A stretch of DNA of 64,000 bases. Source: Acidobacteriota bacterium (GTDB lineage Bacteria > Acidobacteriota > Vicinamibacteria > Vicinamibacterales > SCN-69-37). The DNA lies in the NCBI GenBank assembly GCA_016716905.1, contig JADJUS010000004.1, positions 1,798,001-1,862,000 of the forward strand, read 5' to 3'. The number at the start of each line of letters is the position of its first letter. Within the stretch, counting starts at the first letter, position 1. Under the pieces are notes generated by a model that did no database searches, was not told the origin of the DNA, and saw nothing but the letters and a program-made list of their open reading frames with translations. The translations under genes were made by a program, and so were the position numbers. Shown piece by piece: positions 42,305 through 51,300 of this stretch.

Positions 42305-43371
42305 TCGTCCACCAACCAGTCGGCATCGAACCGCTGCCACCGCTCGGAAGGCACCGCCTCGCACCGCGCCCGTACCGCAGGCACCATCGGCACGCCGTGG
42401 CCCAGAACGGCCGGAGTGACCAGCCACTGCAGGTGATCCACCAAGCCCGCGTCGAGCCACGCCTGTTGCAGCGACGGCCCACCCTCAAGCACCAGCGACT
42501 GCACACCGTCTTCGGCCAACCGGCGCGCCACGGCGGCCAGGTCGCGCGTGGGATACGCATCCACCCGCACGCCCTGCGCCGCGAGCGCCTCGAACCTTGC
42601 CGGCTCGGCCTGCACCGTCGAATCCAACACCACCATTATGACGGGACCGGCCGAACCGGTCGACCACAGGCGCGCCCCGGGTGATGTACGCCCCCGCCAG
42701 TCGAAAACGACCCGGGTCAGCGGACGAGTGCGCATCGGCCCGCGGGCCGTCAGTTCCGGGTCGTCCACCAGCACCGTGTCGGCGCCCACCGCAATGGCAT
42801 CGATCCACGCCCGCTGGCGATGCATCCAGCGATCCGCCGCGGCGCCCGAGAGTTGGGTGCGTTCCCCAACCCGCCCGACAAAGCCGTCAGACGACGTCAC
42901 GGTCTTGAGCACGGTCCAGGGGCGACGGTACCGCATCCATGTGAGGAACGGCGCGTTCTGCCGCTCGGCGTCGTCTGTGCCGACGCCAACTGCCACCTCA
43001 ATGCCGCGTTCGCGCAGCCAGGCATGGCCGCGGCCATCCACCAGCGGATTGGGATCTTGAATCGCCGTGACGACCCGCCGAACGCCGGCCGCCGCGATCC
43101 GGTCAACGCACGGCCCGGTGCGTCCCGTGTGACTGCACGGTTCGAGCGTGCAATACAACGTTGCTCCGCGCGCCCGGTCCCCGGCATCGTCGAGCGCGAT
43201 GACCTCTGCATGCGGACCACCCGCCACCAGGTGCGCGCCCTGCCCAACGACAACATCCTCGGGCGACACCACCACCGCGCCGACGAGCGGATTGGGATGT
43301 GTGCGACCGCGACCGCGTTCGGCCAGCGCGATCGCCCGGGCCATCCACGCGGCATCGGTCGGCGCGAGCAC
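42289..43371 (-). CDS. ribD: Bifunctional riboflavin biosynthesis deaminase/reductase
   Basis: 360 aa, GTG start. Deaminase: GGPHAEVIAL and CTLEPCSHTGRTGPC give the zinc His and Cys ligands. Reductase: TSSDGFVG, AVGADTVLVDDPELTARG, LVLEGGPSLQQAWLDAGLVD. It starts 5 nt after the ftsY stop, so the rib genes continue the ftsY transcript. Confidence 0.95.
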   Translation of the reverse strand: MLAPTDAAWMARAIALAERGRGRTHPNPLVGAVVVSPEDVVVGQGAHLVAGGPHAEVIALDDAGDRARGATLYCTLEPCSHTGRTGPCVDRIAAAGVRRVVTAIQDPNPLVDGRGHAWLRERGIEVAVGVGTDDAERQNAPFLTWMRYRRPWTVLKTVTSSDGFVGRVGERTQLSGAAADRWMHRQRAWIDAIAVGADTVLVDDPELTARGPMRTRPLTRVVFDWRGRTSPGARLWSTGSAGPVIMVVLDSTVQAEPARFEALAAQGVRVDAYPTRDLAAVARRLAEDGVQSLVLEGGPSLQQAWLDAGLVDHLQWLVTPAVLGHGVPMVPAVRARCEAVPSERWQRFDADWLVDECLQG

Positions 43372-43376
43372 TGGTG

Positions 43377-44309
43377 CTACTTCGTTTCTGAGAAAAGCGC
43401 GTCCACGTACGCGCCGGCGTCAAAGGGCAGGAAGTCGTCGATCCCCTCGCCCACGCCAATGTAACGGATGGGAAGTTTCAGATCGTGCGCGATGGCCACC
43501 ACCACGCCACCCTTGGCCGTGCCGTCAAGCTTGGTCAGCACAATGCCATTGGCGCCGCTCGCCTGCTGGAACTCACGTGCCTGCACCAGACCGTTCTGCC
43601 CCACAGTCGCGTCAAGCACCAGCAACACCTCGTGGGGCGCGCCCGGGACCTCGCGCGAGACAATGCGGCGAATCTTGTCGAGTTCGGCCATCAGGTTGGC
43701 GCGCGTGTGCAGCCGCCCTGCCGTGTCCACGAGCACAATCTCGCGCCCGCGGGCCTTGGCTGCAGTCACCGCGTCGAATGTGATTGCCGCCGGATCGGAT
43801 CCGGTTTTCGCTCGCACCAGGTCAACACCCGCGCGCTCGGTCCACACGGCGAGCTGCTCGACGGCAGCGGCGCGAAATGTATCTGCCGCGCAGACCAGCA
43901 CCGACCGGCCGGCCGCCCGGTACAGATTGGCCAGTTTGCCGACGGTTGTCGTCTTGCCGGTGCCGTTGACGCCGACGATGAGTATGACGTGCGGAGTTGA
44001 AACGATCGCTTTCGGCGCGTCGGTCTCGCTGAGGATGCGGCGTACTTCACGTCCCACGCGCGCACTGATGGAACCTACCCGATCCTGGCGCACGGCTTCC
44101 ACGATGCGCTCGGTGGCCGGCAAGCCGACATCGGCCGCGATCAATGCCTCTTCAACCGCCTCAAGCGTATCGAGCGCCAACGCAGGCCGGCCGCCTGTTG
44201 AGGCGGGTGCCTGTGTTGAGGCCGACGGCTGCTCGGCGTCAGCAAGGCGGTCGCGAATCTGTTTTGCGGTGCGCGCAAGCCCTGCGCGCAGACGGTCAAA
44301 AAGCGCCAT
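43377..44309 (-). CDS. ftsY: Signal recognition particle receptor
   Basis: 310 aa from ATG 44309; the open frame to 44579 lies within gpsA. Short, without the acidic A domain of E. coli FtsY. NG domain: LIVGVNGTGKTTTVGKLAN, AADTFRAAAVEQLAVW, DTAGRLHTRANLMAEL, VLTKLDGTAKGGVVVAI, RYIGVGEGIDDFLPF. Docks SRP at the membrane. Its start overlaps the gpsA stop by one base (TGATG). Confidence 0.95.
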   Translation of the reverse strand: MALFDRLRAGLARTAKQIRDRLADAEQPSASTQAPASTGGRPALALDTLEAVEEALIAADVGLPATERIVEAVRQDRVGSISARVGREVRRILSETDAPKAIVSTPHVILIVGVNGTGKTTTVGKLANLYRAAGRSVLVCAADTFRAAAVEQLAVWTERAGVDLVRAKTGSDPAAITFDAVTAAKARGREIVLVDTAGRLHTRANLMAELDKIRRIVSREVPGAPHEVLLVLDATVGQNGLVQAREFQQASGANGIVLTKLDGTAKGGVVVAIAHDLKLPIRYIGVGEGIDDFLPFDAGAYVDALFSETK

Positions 44310-45316
44310 CAGACCTTTCCGGCTTCCTGTTCGCAGCGCTGTGGCCGCAACATCAAATCGCCCGCAGCCGCGCGAGGCGTCTTGCGGCCCGCCAGGACCT
44401 CGGCCATTTGCGCCGCAATCGGAAGCTCCACACCGTGACGTTGCCCCAGCGCGAGCGCGGCGGGAGTGGTGCGCACACCCTCGGCCACCATTCGCATGCC
44501 CGCCAGAATGTCGTCGAGCGATCGGCCCCGGCCCAGTTCCACGCCGACATGGCGGTTGCGGCTGAGCGAACCCGTGCACGTCAGCACCAGATCTCCCAAC
44601 CCGCTGAGGCCCGAAGGCGTCTCGCGCTGCCCACCCATCGCGAACGAGAGTCGGGAAATTTCGGCGAGGCCGCGAGTGATGAGCGCCGCCATCGCGTTGT
44701 GACCAAGACCCAGCGACTCCACCACACCCGCGGCAATAGCAATGATGTTCTTGAGCGCCGCGCCAATCTCGACACCGACGACGTCGGTGGACGCGTAGAG
44801 GCGGAAGACCGGGCCGCGGAACTCCTCCTGAACTGCGGCGAGCGCCACGGCGTCTGTTGACGCGGCCACGAGCGCTGTGGGCAGGCGCTGCGCGACCTCA
44901 GCCGCGAAGCTTGGTCCGGAGAGCACCACGACGGGATTGCGCCCGCCGGTCTCCTCCGTCAGCACCTCCGACATCCGGTCGTGTGAATCAGCCTCAAGGC
45001 CTTTGGTGGCACTGACCAGGATCACACCGGGCTCAAGGTGGGGCACGGCGTTTCGCACCACGGCCCGCAAGCCGTGCGAGGGCACGGCCACAATCACATG
45101 CCGCGCGCCCGCAAGGGCCAAGGTCAACGACGACGTGGGCCGGAGTTGTGCGGGAAACGTGACGTCCGGGAGATAGGTGGGGTTCGCGCGGCGTTCCGCC
45201 ATCGCGCCGAGCAGGTCATGGTCGCGGCCCCATAGGGCCACGTCGTGTCCCATGCTTCCCAGATGGATTGCCAGAGCGGTGCCCCAACTACCGGCACCGA
45301 GTACCGCGGTCGACAT
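44309..45316 (-). CDS. gpsA: Glycerol-3-phosphate dehydrogenase [NAD(P)+]
   Basis: 335 aa. N-terminal Rossmann motif VLGAGSWGTALAIHLG, then VIVAVPSHGLR, VSATKGLEADSH, VLSGPSFAAEVAQ, the lysine in IGAALKNIIAIAAGV, and GLGDLVLTCTGSLSRNRHVG. Makes sn-glycerol 3-phosphate for phospholipids, consistent with pgpA two genes upstream. Confidence 0.96.
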   Translation of the reverse strand: MSTAVLGAGSWGTALAIHLGSMGHDVALWGRDHDLLGAMAERRANPTYLPDVTFPAQLRPTSSLTLALAGARHVIVAVPSHGLRAVVRNAVPHLEPGVILVSATKGLEADSHDRMSEVLTEETGGRNPVVVLSGPSFAAEVAQRLPTALVAASTDAVALAAVQEEFRGPVFRLYASTDVVGVEIGAALKNIIAIAAGVVESLGLGHNAMAALITRGLAEISRLSFAMGGQRETPSGLSGLGDLVLTCTGSLSRNRHVGVELGRGRSLDDILAGMRMVAEGVRTTPAALALGQRHGVELPIAAQMAEVLAGRKTPRAAAGDLMLRPQRCEQEAGKV

Positions 45317-45322
45317 ACGCTC

Positions 45323-46603
45323 TTAATTGTAGTCGGCGTCGGTCAGGACGCGTCGAATCAGGTCCAATGCGGCCTGAACCGCCATCCGCCGAACGGTCGT
45401 ACGGTCACCCGGCAAACGAACCATTCGCACAACGCTCCGGTCTCCGGGGCCCGACACGGCCAGGGCCACCGTGCCGACGGGCTTGGCCTCGGTGCCCCCG
45501 GTGGGCCCGGCAATTCCCGTGATACCAACGCCCAGGTCGGTCTTGAGGCGACGACGCACACCGTCGGCCATGGCTTGCGCGACCGGCTCGCTGACCGCGC
45601 CGTGGGTATCGATCAGTGCGGCCGGCACATCAAGCGCCTGCACTTTCACTTCATTCGCGTATGCCACGACCCCGCCCTCGATCCAGGCGGAACTGCCGGA
45701 CACATCGGTCAACGCACCCAGGAGAAGTCCCGCAGTGCAGGACTCCGCCGCAGACAATTTGAACCCGCGCTCCAGGAGCAGAGCGCCCACCACTTCTTCC
45801 AGGGTGCGACCATCGATGCTGAACACGGCCGGGGCCAGTGCCGCTTCCAGTTTGTGCACCGCGTCATCAAGTGCGCGGTCGAGTACCGAAGCGTCTTCAC
45901 CCTGCGCCGCCAGATGCAATTCCACCTGGCCAGGCGCCGCCAGGATCGTGGTGCTGATCACAGGGTCTGACTGCAGCCACGTCGTATAGATCGGCTGTGC
46001 GATTTCCTCTACATGCGATTCACTGCGGCCCGTGGTCTTCAGCGTGCGGCGCCGAAGCACTGCGCTTGCGCACAGGTCGCGAAGCCGCGGCAGCACACTG
46101 ACCTCAAACATCGGCTTGAGTTCACGCGGCGGGCCCGGCAGAGCGACAAGAACCTGCTCGCCGATCTTGAACCACAGCCCCGGGGCGGTGCCGTTCGGAT
46201 TCTCGAGAGCGGCCGCGCCTTTCGGCACCTGGGCCTGACGGGCGTTGATCGACGGCATCCGGATTCCACGACGGGCAAATCGCGCTTCAATCGCCGCCAG
46301 CAGCGCTGGGTCTTCTTCAAACGTCACGCCGGCCACGTCTGCCACCGCTTCCCGCGTCACATCGTCATCTGTGGGGCCCAGGCCTCCAGTGGTGACCACC
46401 ACGTCGGCGCGCGTGAGTGCCGCTCGCAGAGCCGCAGCAAGGGTCGCGCGGTCGTCGAGGACCACGGACTTGCCGCGCACGTCGAGGCCCAGTTCGTTGA
46501 GGCGCGCGGTGAGGTAGAGGGAATTTGTATCGGAGCGGAACGGCGTGAGGAGTTCGGAGCCGACTGCCAGAATTTCGGCGAACCGCAGCGGCTTTGTTAC
46601 CAC
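45323..46603 (-). CDS. cinA: CinA family protein (nicotinamide-nucleotide amidase / ADP-ribose pyrophosphatase)
   Basis: 426 aa, GTG start. N-terminal MoaB-like domain: AEILAVGSELLTPFRSDTNS, VVTTGGLGPTDDDVT, LPGPPRELKPMFE. C-terminal CinA/PncC amidase: LSAAESCTAGLLLGALTD, with Ser and SSAWIEGGVVAYANEVK, then GVGITGIAGPTGGTEAKPVG. Recycles nicotinamide mononucleotide and cleans up ADP-ribose. Overlaps pgpA by 7 nt. Confidence 0.95.
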   Translation of the reverse strand: MVTKPLRFAEILAVGSELLTPFRSDTNSLYLTARLNELGLDVRGKSVVLDDRATLAAALRAALTRADVVVTTGGLGPTDDDVTREAVADVAGVTFEEDPALLAAIEARFARRGIRMPSINARQAQVPKGAAALENPNGTAPGLWFKIGEQVLVALPGPPRELKPMFEVSVLPRLRDLCASAVLRRRTLKTTGRSESHVEEIAQPIYTTWLQSDPVISTTILAAPGQVELHLAAQGEDASVLDRALDDAVHKLEAALAPAVFSIDGRTLEEVVGALLLERGFKLSAAESCTAGLLLGALTDVSGSSAWIEGGVVAYANEVKVQALDVPAALIDTHGAVSEPVAQAMADGVRRRLKTDLGVGITGIAGPTGGTEAKPVGTVALAVSGPGDRSVVRMVRLPGDRTTVRRMAVQAALDLIRRVLTDADYN

Positions 46604-47055
46604 GCGCCCGGCCAGTAGCGCACCAACAGCATCATCAGGCCCAGGCCGTACAGGCCGGCCATCAGGTCATCGGCCATGATGCCCAGTCCACCATGCAGAC
46701 GTTCGAACTGGCGAGCCGGGGGCGGCTTGATGATGTCGAGCACGCGGAAGATCAGGAAGCCGACGATGGCGCCTTTCCAGGCGACGCCGGTCAGAAACAG
46801 AGTCAGAAGCTGGCCGGCGACTTCGTCGATCACGACAGGGCCTGGGTCTTCGCGCTTGAGCGCCACCTCGGCGACGCTGGCCGCCCAGATTCCCACGATC
46901 GTGATTCCCGCAAGCACCGCGAACTGCGCCATCGGCGTCCAGCCGCGGGTCAACATGTAGATAACGACACCCACAGCCGACCCGACAGTTCCGGGGGCCA
47001 CGGGAAAAAACCCGACACCGCCGACTGTGGCGATGCCCATGCCGAGCTGTTTCAC
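46597..47055 (-). CDS. pgpA: Phosphatidylglycerophosphatase A
   Basis: 152 aa, GTG start overlapping the upstream gene as GTGA. Family marks: GGVGFFPVAPGTVGSAVGVV, DPGPVVIDEVAGQLLTLF and FRVLDIIKPPPARQFERLHG with GIMADDLMAG. Three or four TM helices. Removes phosphate from phosphatidylglycerophosphate. Confidence 0.94.
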   Translation of the reverse strand: MKQLGMGIATVGGVGFFPVAPGTVGSAVGVVIYMLTRGWTPMAQFAVLAGITIVGIWAASVAEVALKREDPGPVVIDEVAGQLLTLFLTGVAWKGAIVGFLIFRVLDIIKPPPARQFERLHGGLGIMADDLMAGLYGLGLMMLLVRYWPGAW

Positions 47056-48014
47056 AAATGCACCACCCGGGTGTGGGCCAGGCGATCGTGAACGGACGCA
47101 CCGGAACCAAACAGCGCAGGGACAAGACCGGCGCCCAGGGCCATCACCGAAGGCAGGGCCACGAGCGACCGAATTGCCGCCTGCGACATCGTGAGACTCT
47201 CGCCCATGGACGACTCCTCAGGAGTTGAGACGACCCGGATGTGCATCGCCATTTTGCCCAGCGTCTGTCCGCCGGCCACCGTGAAGAGCACGAGATATCC
47301 GACAGCCAGCAGCCCGAACATCGCAGCCATCGGCGCCACGGGCAGCAGCCGGAAGTCGGCAAGCGTCAAGCCCGTGAGTTGCAGGGTGAGATACAGCACG
47401 GCGCCGGCGATGCCAAGAAGCAACGTCGCGTCGATGGCCACTGCGGCCAACCGCGTCATGGCACCCACGGACTGCTGGACTTCGGTCGCGTCAGGCGATG
47501 GCGCATGATCGGGCGCGGGTTCACGCGTCCACTGCATCGGCGAAGGCATGGGCAACGGCAGTGGAACCTCCTCACGGAGTTCCACCTGGTCCAGGAGATC
47601 GGGTTCGGGAAGCGGGGGCATGCCGTATTTCGCGCGGAGCCGGGCCGAATCGGGCGTGGCACGCCGCACGGCCACGGGCACCCGCGGACGCGCCGGCACC
47701 TTCACCATCGGCGCGGGCTCGTCGTCTTCGGCAAGATCGGCACTGGCTGGTTCAGCCATGCTCCTCATGAACAACGGAAGTTCGGCGGTGGCGATGGCGA
47801 CTGTGGACGGCGCCGGTGCGGCCATCACTGCGGTTGCCGTCGTTGATCTGGACGGGGCACGCAATGCCGCGCTGGACGTGGCGGGGCCGCGGCCCCGCAA
47901 GGTGGTCTCGGCCCAGCTGAGCTGCTCGTTTTCGTCCATCGAGAGGTCGTGCCCGCAGTTGCGGCACCGGGGTTCGGGGTCAAAGCTCAGATAGTGGCAC
48001 TTGGTGCATCTCAT
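47052..48014 (-). CDS. Zinc-ribbon and RDD domain membrane protein
   Basis: 320 aa. N-terminal zinc ribbon with two CxxC pairs (CTKC and CRNC), then a roughly 150-residue Ala/Pro-rich linker. From about residue 190 an RDD domain with three TM helices: RLAAVAIDATLLLGIAGAVL, the middle FGLLAVGYLVLFTVAGGQTLGKMAMHIRVV, then IRSLVALPSVMALGAGLVPAL. RDD proteins are poorly known; some are proposed ion exchangers. Overlaps both neighbours by 4 nt. Confidence 0.82.
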   Translation of the reverse strand: MRCTKCHYLSFDPEPRCRNCGHDLSMDENEQLSWAETTLRGRGPATSSAALRAPSRSTTATAVMAAPAPSTVAIATAELPLFMRSMAEPASADLAEDDEPAPMVKVPARPRVPVAVRRATPDSARLRAKYGMPPLPEPDLLDQVELREEVPLPLPMPSPMQWTREPAPDHAPSPDATEVQQSVGAMTRLAAVAIDATLLLGIAGAVLYLTLQLTGLTLADFRLLPVAPMAAMFGLLAVGYLVLFTVAGGQTLGKMAMHIRVVSTPEESSMGESLTMSQAAIRSLVALPSVMALGAGLVPALFGSGASVHDRLAHTRVVHL

Positions 48015-48802
48015 CGCGGTCCTTCTAGAGGCCCACGCCTCTCGCCCGCTGCGGCCAGCAGCAGGCGCTGAATGTCGATACGCAACCTATCGGTCTCATC
48101 CCGGAAGATCTGTTCAGGCTCGATGCGATCCAGCACCTGCAGGGCCTCGGCCAGGCGGCCCCTCGCATACAGGGTGCGCGCCCGGACCAGCGCCACTTCG
48201 GCGTGGCTGGGCACCGTCACGGGCGCGGCAGACAGCGTGGGCGACGGAATGACGGCCGCCGGCCCCACACCCAGGCCCGGCACATTGAGACTGACCAGGA
48301 CCACCGTGACCACCACCACCGCGGCGGCGGCGAGCCAGGCCCTGACGGTCACTCGCGTGGAAAGCCAGGTGTCCCAACTGACTTTGACCGGGTCGGCGGC
48401 GGCGCGAATGCGTGGGGGGCCGCCAAATGCGCGCTCAAGGCGTTCGAGGCCAAGCCGCAAGGCTGCGGTCCGCTCATCTTCGCCAAGGACACTGGTCGCC
48501 TGCTGCAACTGCAGCCGGGCTTCATGGGTCCGCCCCTGTTCGAGCAATGCGGCGACGTGCTGCAGCGATTCTTCCGCGCGCCGCTGCCGCTCCACAATCG
48601 CGCTGCGGGCCCGGTCGATGTAGCCGCGCGCGCTCGCGTGACTGCGATCGAGGAACAACACCCGGGTCCAGAGGTGAATGGCGTCTTCGTACTGGCCCTG
48701 GAAGTACTTGTCCAGGCCCTCAACCAACAGGTCATCCACGCGGCTATCCGGCCCTGCGCCAGGCGCATCACCGGAGTGGGCGAGACGATTCTGTTCGGTC
48801 AT
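48011..48802 (-). CDS. TPR-containing single-pass membrane protein
   Basis: 263 aa. N-terminal TPR-like helices (LLVEGLDKYFQGQYEDAIHL, HASARGYIDRARSAIVERQR), a TM helix at about 152-172 (RAWLAAAAVVVVTVVLVSL), then a further TPR motif (HAEVALVRARTLYARGRLAE). It is first in the run with the RDD, pgpA and cinA genes. Function unknown; probably a scaffold across the inner membrane. Confidence 0.68.
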   Translation of the reverse strand: MTEQNRLAHSGDAPGAGPDSRVDDLLVEGLDKYFQGQYEDAIHLWTRVLFLDRSHASARGYIDRARSAIVERQRRAEESLQHVAALLEQGRTHEARLQLQQATSVLGEDERTAALRLGLERLERAFGGPPRIRAAADPVKVSWDTWLSTRVTVRAWLAAAAVVVVTVVLVSLNVPGLGVGPAAVIPSPTLSAAPVTVPSHAEVALVRARTLYARGRLAEALQVLDRIEPEQIFRDETDRLRIDIQRLLLAAAGERRGPLEGPR

Positions 48803-48905
48803 TTCAGTACCGAGCCGGATTATAGCGAGGCGCGATCAGAAGTACAAGCCCCCCGGATGGGAATGGGCCAATTGGGCTTTGAGCCCGTGATAGAAATGAA
48901 GCGAA

Positions 48906-49799
48906 ATGTCCTTAATCGAATGCATCCCCAATATCAGTGAAGGTCGCCGCCAGGACGTGCTCGATGCGTGTGGCAGGGCGATTACTGCCACCGGCGCGCG
49001 CTTGCTCGACGTCAAGCCCGACGCGGTACACCACCGGACCGTCTTTTCGTTTGCCGGCACACCGGCGCAGGTGCGTGACGGAGCTCTGGCCCTGTTCGAC
49101 ACCGCCTTGGCCGCCATCGATTTGCGCAATCACAAAGGCGAACATCCCCGGATGGGCGCGGTGGACGTGGTGCCGTTTGTCCCGATCAAGGACGCTACGA
49201 TGGCCGATTGCGTGGCGCTGGCGCGTGAAGTGGCCGCAGCCGTGGCCGCACGCCACCAGTTGCCGATCTATCTCTACGAGGAGGCCGCCACCACCCCGGC
49301 GCGCCGGAATCTTGAAGACGTGCGCCGTGGCGAGTTCGAGGGGCTGGCCGACAAGATCGCCAAACCCGAGTGGGCGCCCGATTTTGGTCCGGCCACCGCA
49401 CACCCTTCGGCCGGGGCGTCGATCGTGGGCGCGCGGATGCCCCTGATCGCCTACAACATCAATCTCGCCACCGACCGGCTCGACGTGGCCAAAAAGATCG
49501 CCGCAGCCGTCAGGCACAGCACCGGCGGCTTCCGCTACGTGAAGGCGATGGGCCTGGCGCTTGAAGACCGCGGCATCGTGCAGGTCTCGATGAACCTGAC
49601 CAACTTCGAAAAGACACCGATCTACCGGGTGTTCGAGTGCGTGAAGCGGGAGGCCGAACGTTACGGCGTCTCGGTGCTCGAGAGCGAAATCATCGGCCTC
49701 ATCCCCGCCGCCGCCCTCACCCAGTCAGCCGCCTGGTTCCTGCAAGTCAGCGACTTCTCGGACAAACAAGTGCTGGAGAACGCTTTAGCGGACGACTGA
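48906..49799 (+). CDS. ftcD: Glutamate formimidoyltransferase
   Basis: 297 aa covering the transferase domain only; the cyclodeaminase domain of the fused mammalian protein is absent. Seen: ECIPNISEGRRQDVLDACGR, DAVHHRTVFSFAGTP, HKGEHPRMGAVDVVPFVPI, YEEAATTPARRNLEDVRRG, VGARMPLIAYNINLATDRLD. Moves the formimino group from formiminoglutamate to tetrahydrofolate in histidine breakdown; no hut genes are in the window. GATAGAAAT lies 9 nt before the ATG and may be its -10 region. Confidence 0.93.
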   Translation: MSLIECIPNISEGRRQDVLDACGRAITATGARLLDVKPDAVHHRTVFSFAGTPAQVRDGALALFDTALAAIDLRNHKGEHPRMGAVDVVPFVPIKDATMADCVALAREVAAAVAARHQLPIYLYEEAATTPARRNLEDVRRGEFEGLADKIAKPEWAPDFGPATAHPSAGASIVGARMPLIAYNINLATDRLDVAKKIAAAVRHSTGGFRYVKAMGLALEDRGIVQVSMNLTNFEKTPIYRVFECVKREAERYGVSVLESEIIGLIPAAALTQSAAWFLQVSDFSDKQVLENALADD

Positions 49800-49893
49800 G
49801 GAACTGGGGAACTGGGGAACTGGTATTCGTAGCGCGGCCTGGGCCTCAAGGCCGCGGACCTCGGCGCGCTTGAGGTTCAGCGCGCCCTACGAA
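49800..49893. repeat. Short tandem repeat and hairpin between convergent genes
   Basis: After the ftcD stop, an 8-nt unit (AACTGGGG) is repeated about 2.5 times to 49822. A hairpin follows: TTCGTAG (49826-49832) pairs with CTACGAA (49887-49893), enclosing GCGGCCT / AGGCCGC. Likely terminator region for ftcD and the convergent regulator gene. The rest, to 49935, shows only CATTGGC-like short repeats. Confidence 0.5.
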
Positions 49894-49935
49894 GACAAAG
49901 AGCCCATTGCCGCATTGGCCAATTAGCTCATTGGC

Positions 49936-51300
49936 TCATTCTCGCGCGGGCCCTATTCCAAGCGACCGCATCTTCTTGTAGAGATTGGACCGTTCCACGT
50001 CGAGGACCTCGGCGGTCTTTGAGATGTTGCCCTCGCAGGCCTCGAGCGTGGCGAGGATGTAGTCGCGCTCCCAGGCGTCGCGGGCGTCGTGCAAGGGTCG
50101 CACGATGGACGCGCCCGAGGCGTCGCGCAGAATGGTCGGCGCCACCACGTCCAGGAACCCGAGGTCAGTTTCCGTAATGGTGTCGCCGGGCGCCATGATC
50201 AGCACACGCTCCACCACGTTCCTGAGTTCGCGCACATTGCCCGGCCAGCGGAAAGCACGCAACATCGCCGCGGCTTCGGGCGAAAACTGTTTCTCGCGCC
50301 GCCCGTATTCCTGCGCCAGCTCCGACACAAAATGCCGCGCCAGCCGCACCACGTCGTCGCCCCTTTCGCGAAGCGGCGGCACCGAGATCGGGATGACGTT
50401 GAGGCGGAAGAACAGGTCCTCGCGGAACCGGCCCTCGCGAATCTCCTCGGCCAGGTGTTTGTTCGTGGCGGCAATCACGCGCACGTCCACGCGCACACTG
50501 CTCTGCCCGCCCACAGGTTCGATGACCTGTTCCTGCAACGCGCGCAGCACCTTGGCCTGTGTCTTCAGGCTCATGTCGGCGATTTCATCCAGGAACAATG
50601 TGCCGCCGTGAGCCAGTTCGAACTTGCCGCGCCTGTCGGCTACCGCACCGGTGAACGCGCCCTTCATGTGCCCGAACAACTCCGACTCAATGAGCTCCTC
50701 GGGAATGGCGGCGCAGTTCACTTCGACAAACGCTCCTGCCCGCCGGTTGCTCAACGCGTGAATCTGCCGAGCCACCAACTCCTTCCCCGTGCCGTTTTCA
50801 CCCGAGATCAACACGCGGCTGTTGGTAGGCGCTGCCATCGCGATCTGGGCTCGCAACTGCTGGATGAGCGCGCTCTCACCCACCATGACAAACCGGCGGT
50901 CCACGCGCGCGCGCAGCGCGCGATTCTCTTCTTCAAGGCGATGCTGGCGCAGGGCGTTGCGCACCACGAGCATGGTCTTTTCAAGCGAGAGCGGCTTTTC
51001 GATGAAATCAAACGCTCCGAGTTTGGTGGCTCGCACCGCGTTTTCAATGCTGCCGTGCCCCGAGATCATGATGACCTGCGCCTCGAGGTGGCGCTCCCGG
51101 AGTCTCGCCAGCGTATCGAGTCCATCAAGCCCCGGCAGCCAGATATCGAGCAGCAGCAGATCGTAGGACCGGCGCGTGACCTGCTCCAGGCAGGCCTCGC
51201 CGCTGTCCACGGCATCCACCATGTAGCCCTCGTCGCGCAGCACCCCGCCCAGCGACGCGCGCACGCCGGCTTCGTCGTCAACAATCAGGATGGCGGCCAT
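49936..51300 (-). CDS. NtrX-like sigma-54-dependent response regulator
   Basis: 454 aa. Receiver with phospho-Asp in LLLLDIWLPGLDG and K in FIEKPL. AAA+ domain: GENGTGKELVARQIHALS (Walker A), sigma-54 contact loop in KGAFTGAVADR, LDEIADMSLKTQAKVLRALQ (Walker B), VRVIAATNKHL and WPGNVRELRNVVERVL. C-terminal Fis-type HTH: ACEGNISKTAEVLDVERSNL. It overlaps the kinase gene by 16 nt. Targets unknown; NtrX homologues control nitrogen use, envelope and redox genes. Confidence 0.93.
   Translation of the reverse strand: MAAILIVDDEAGVRASLGGVLRDEGYMVDAVDSGEACLEQVTRRSYDLLLLDIWLPGLDGLDTLARLRERHLEAQVIMISGHGSIENAVRATKLGAFDFIEKPLSLEKTMLVVRNALRQHRLEEENRALRARVDRRFVMVGESALIQQLRAQIAMAAPTNSRVLISGENGTGKELVARQIHALSNRRAGAFVEVNCAAIPEELIESELFGHMKGAFTGAVADRRGKFELAHGGTLFLDEIADMSLKTQAKVLRALQEQVIEPVGGQSSVRVDVRVIAATNKHLAEEIREGRFREDLFFRLNVIPISVPPLRERGDDVVRLARHFVSELAQEYGRREKQFSPEAAAMLRAFRWPGNVRELRNVVERVLIMAPGDTITETDLGFLDVVAPTILRDASGASIVRPLHDARDAWERDYILATLEACEGNISKTAEVLDVERSNLYKKMRSLGIGPARE

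Noticed and set aside
45326..45331. TACAAT before gpsA as a promoter
   Set aside because: It encodes the last Tyr-Asn of cinA, and gpsA follows closely on the same strand; co-transcription explains it.
49800..49822. Possible CRISPR or VNTR from AACTGGGG units
   Set aside because: Only about 2.5 units of 8 nt with no spacers; no cas genes are nearby.
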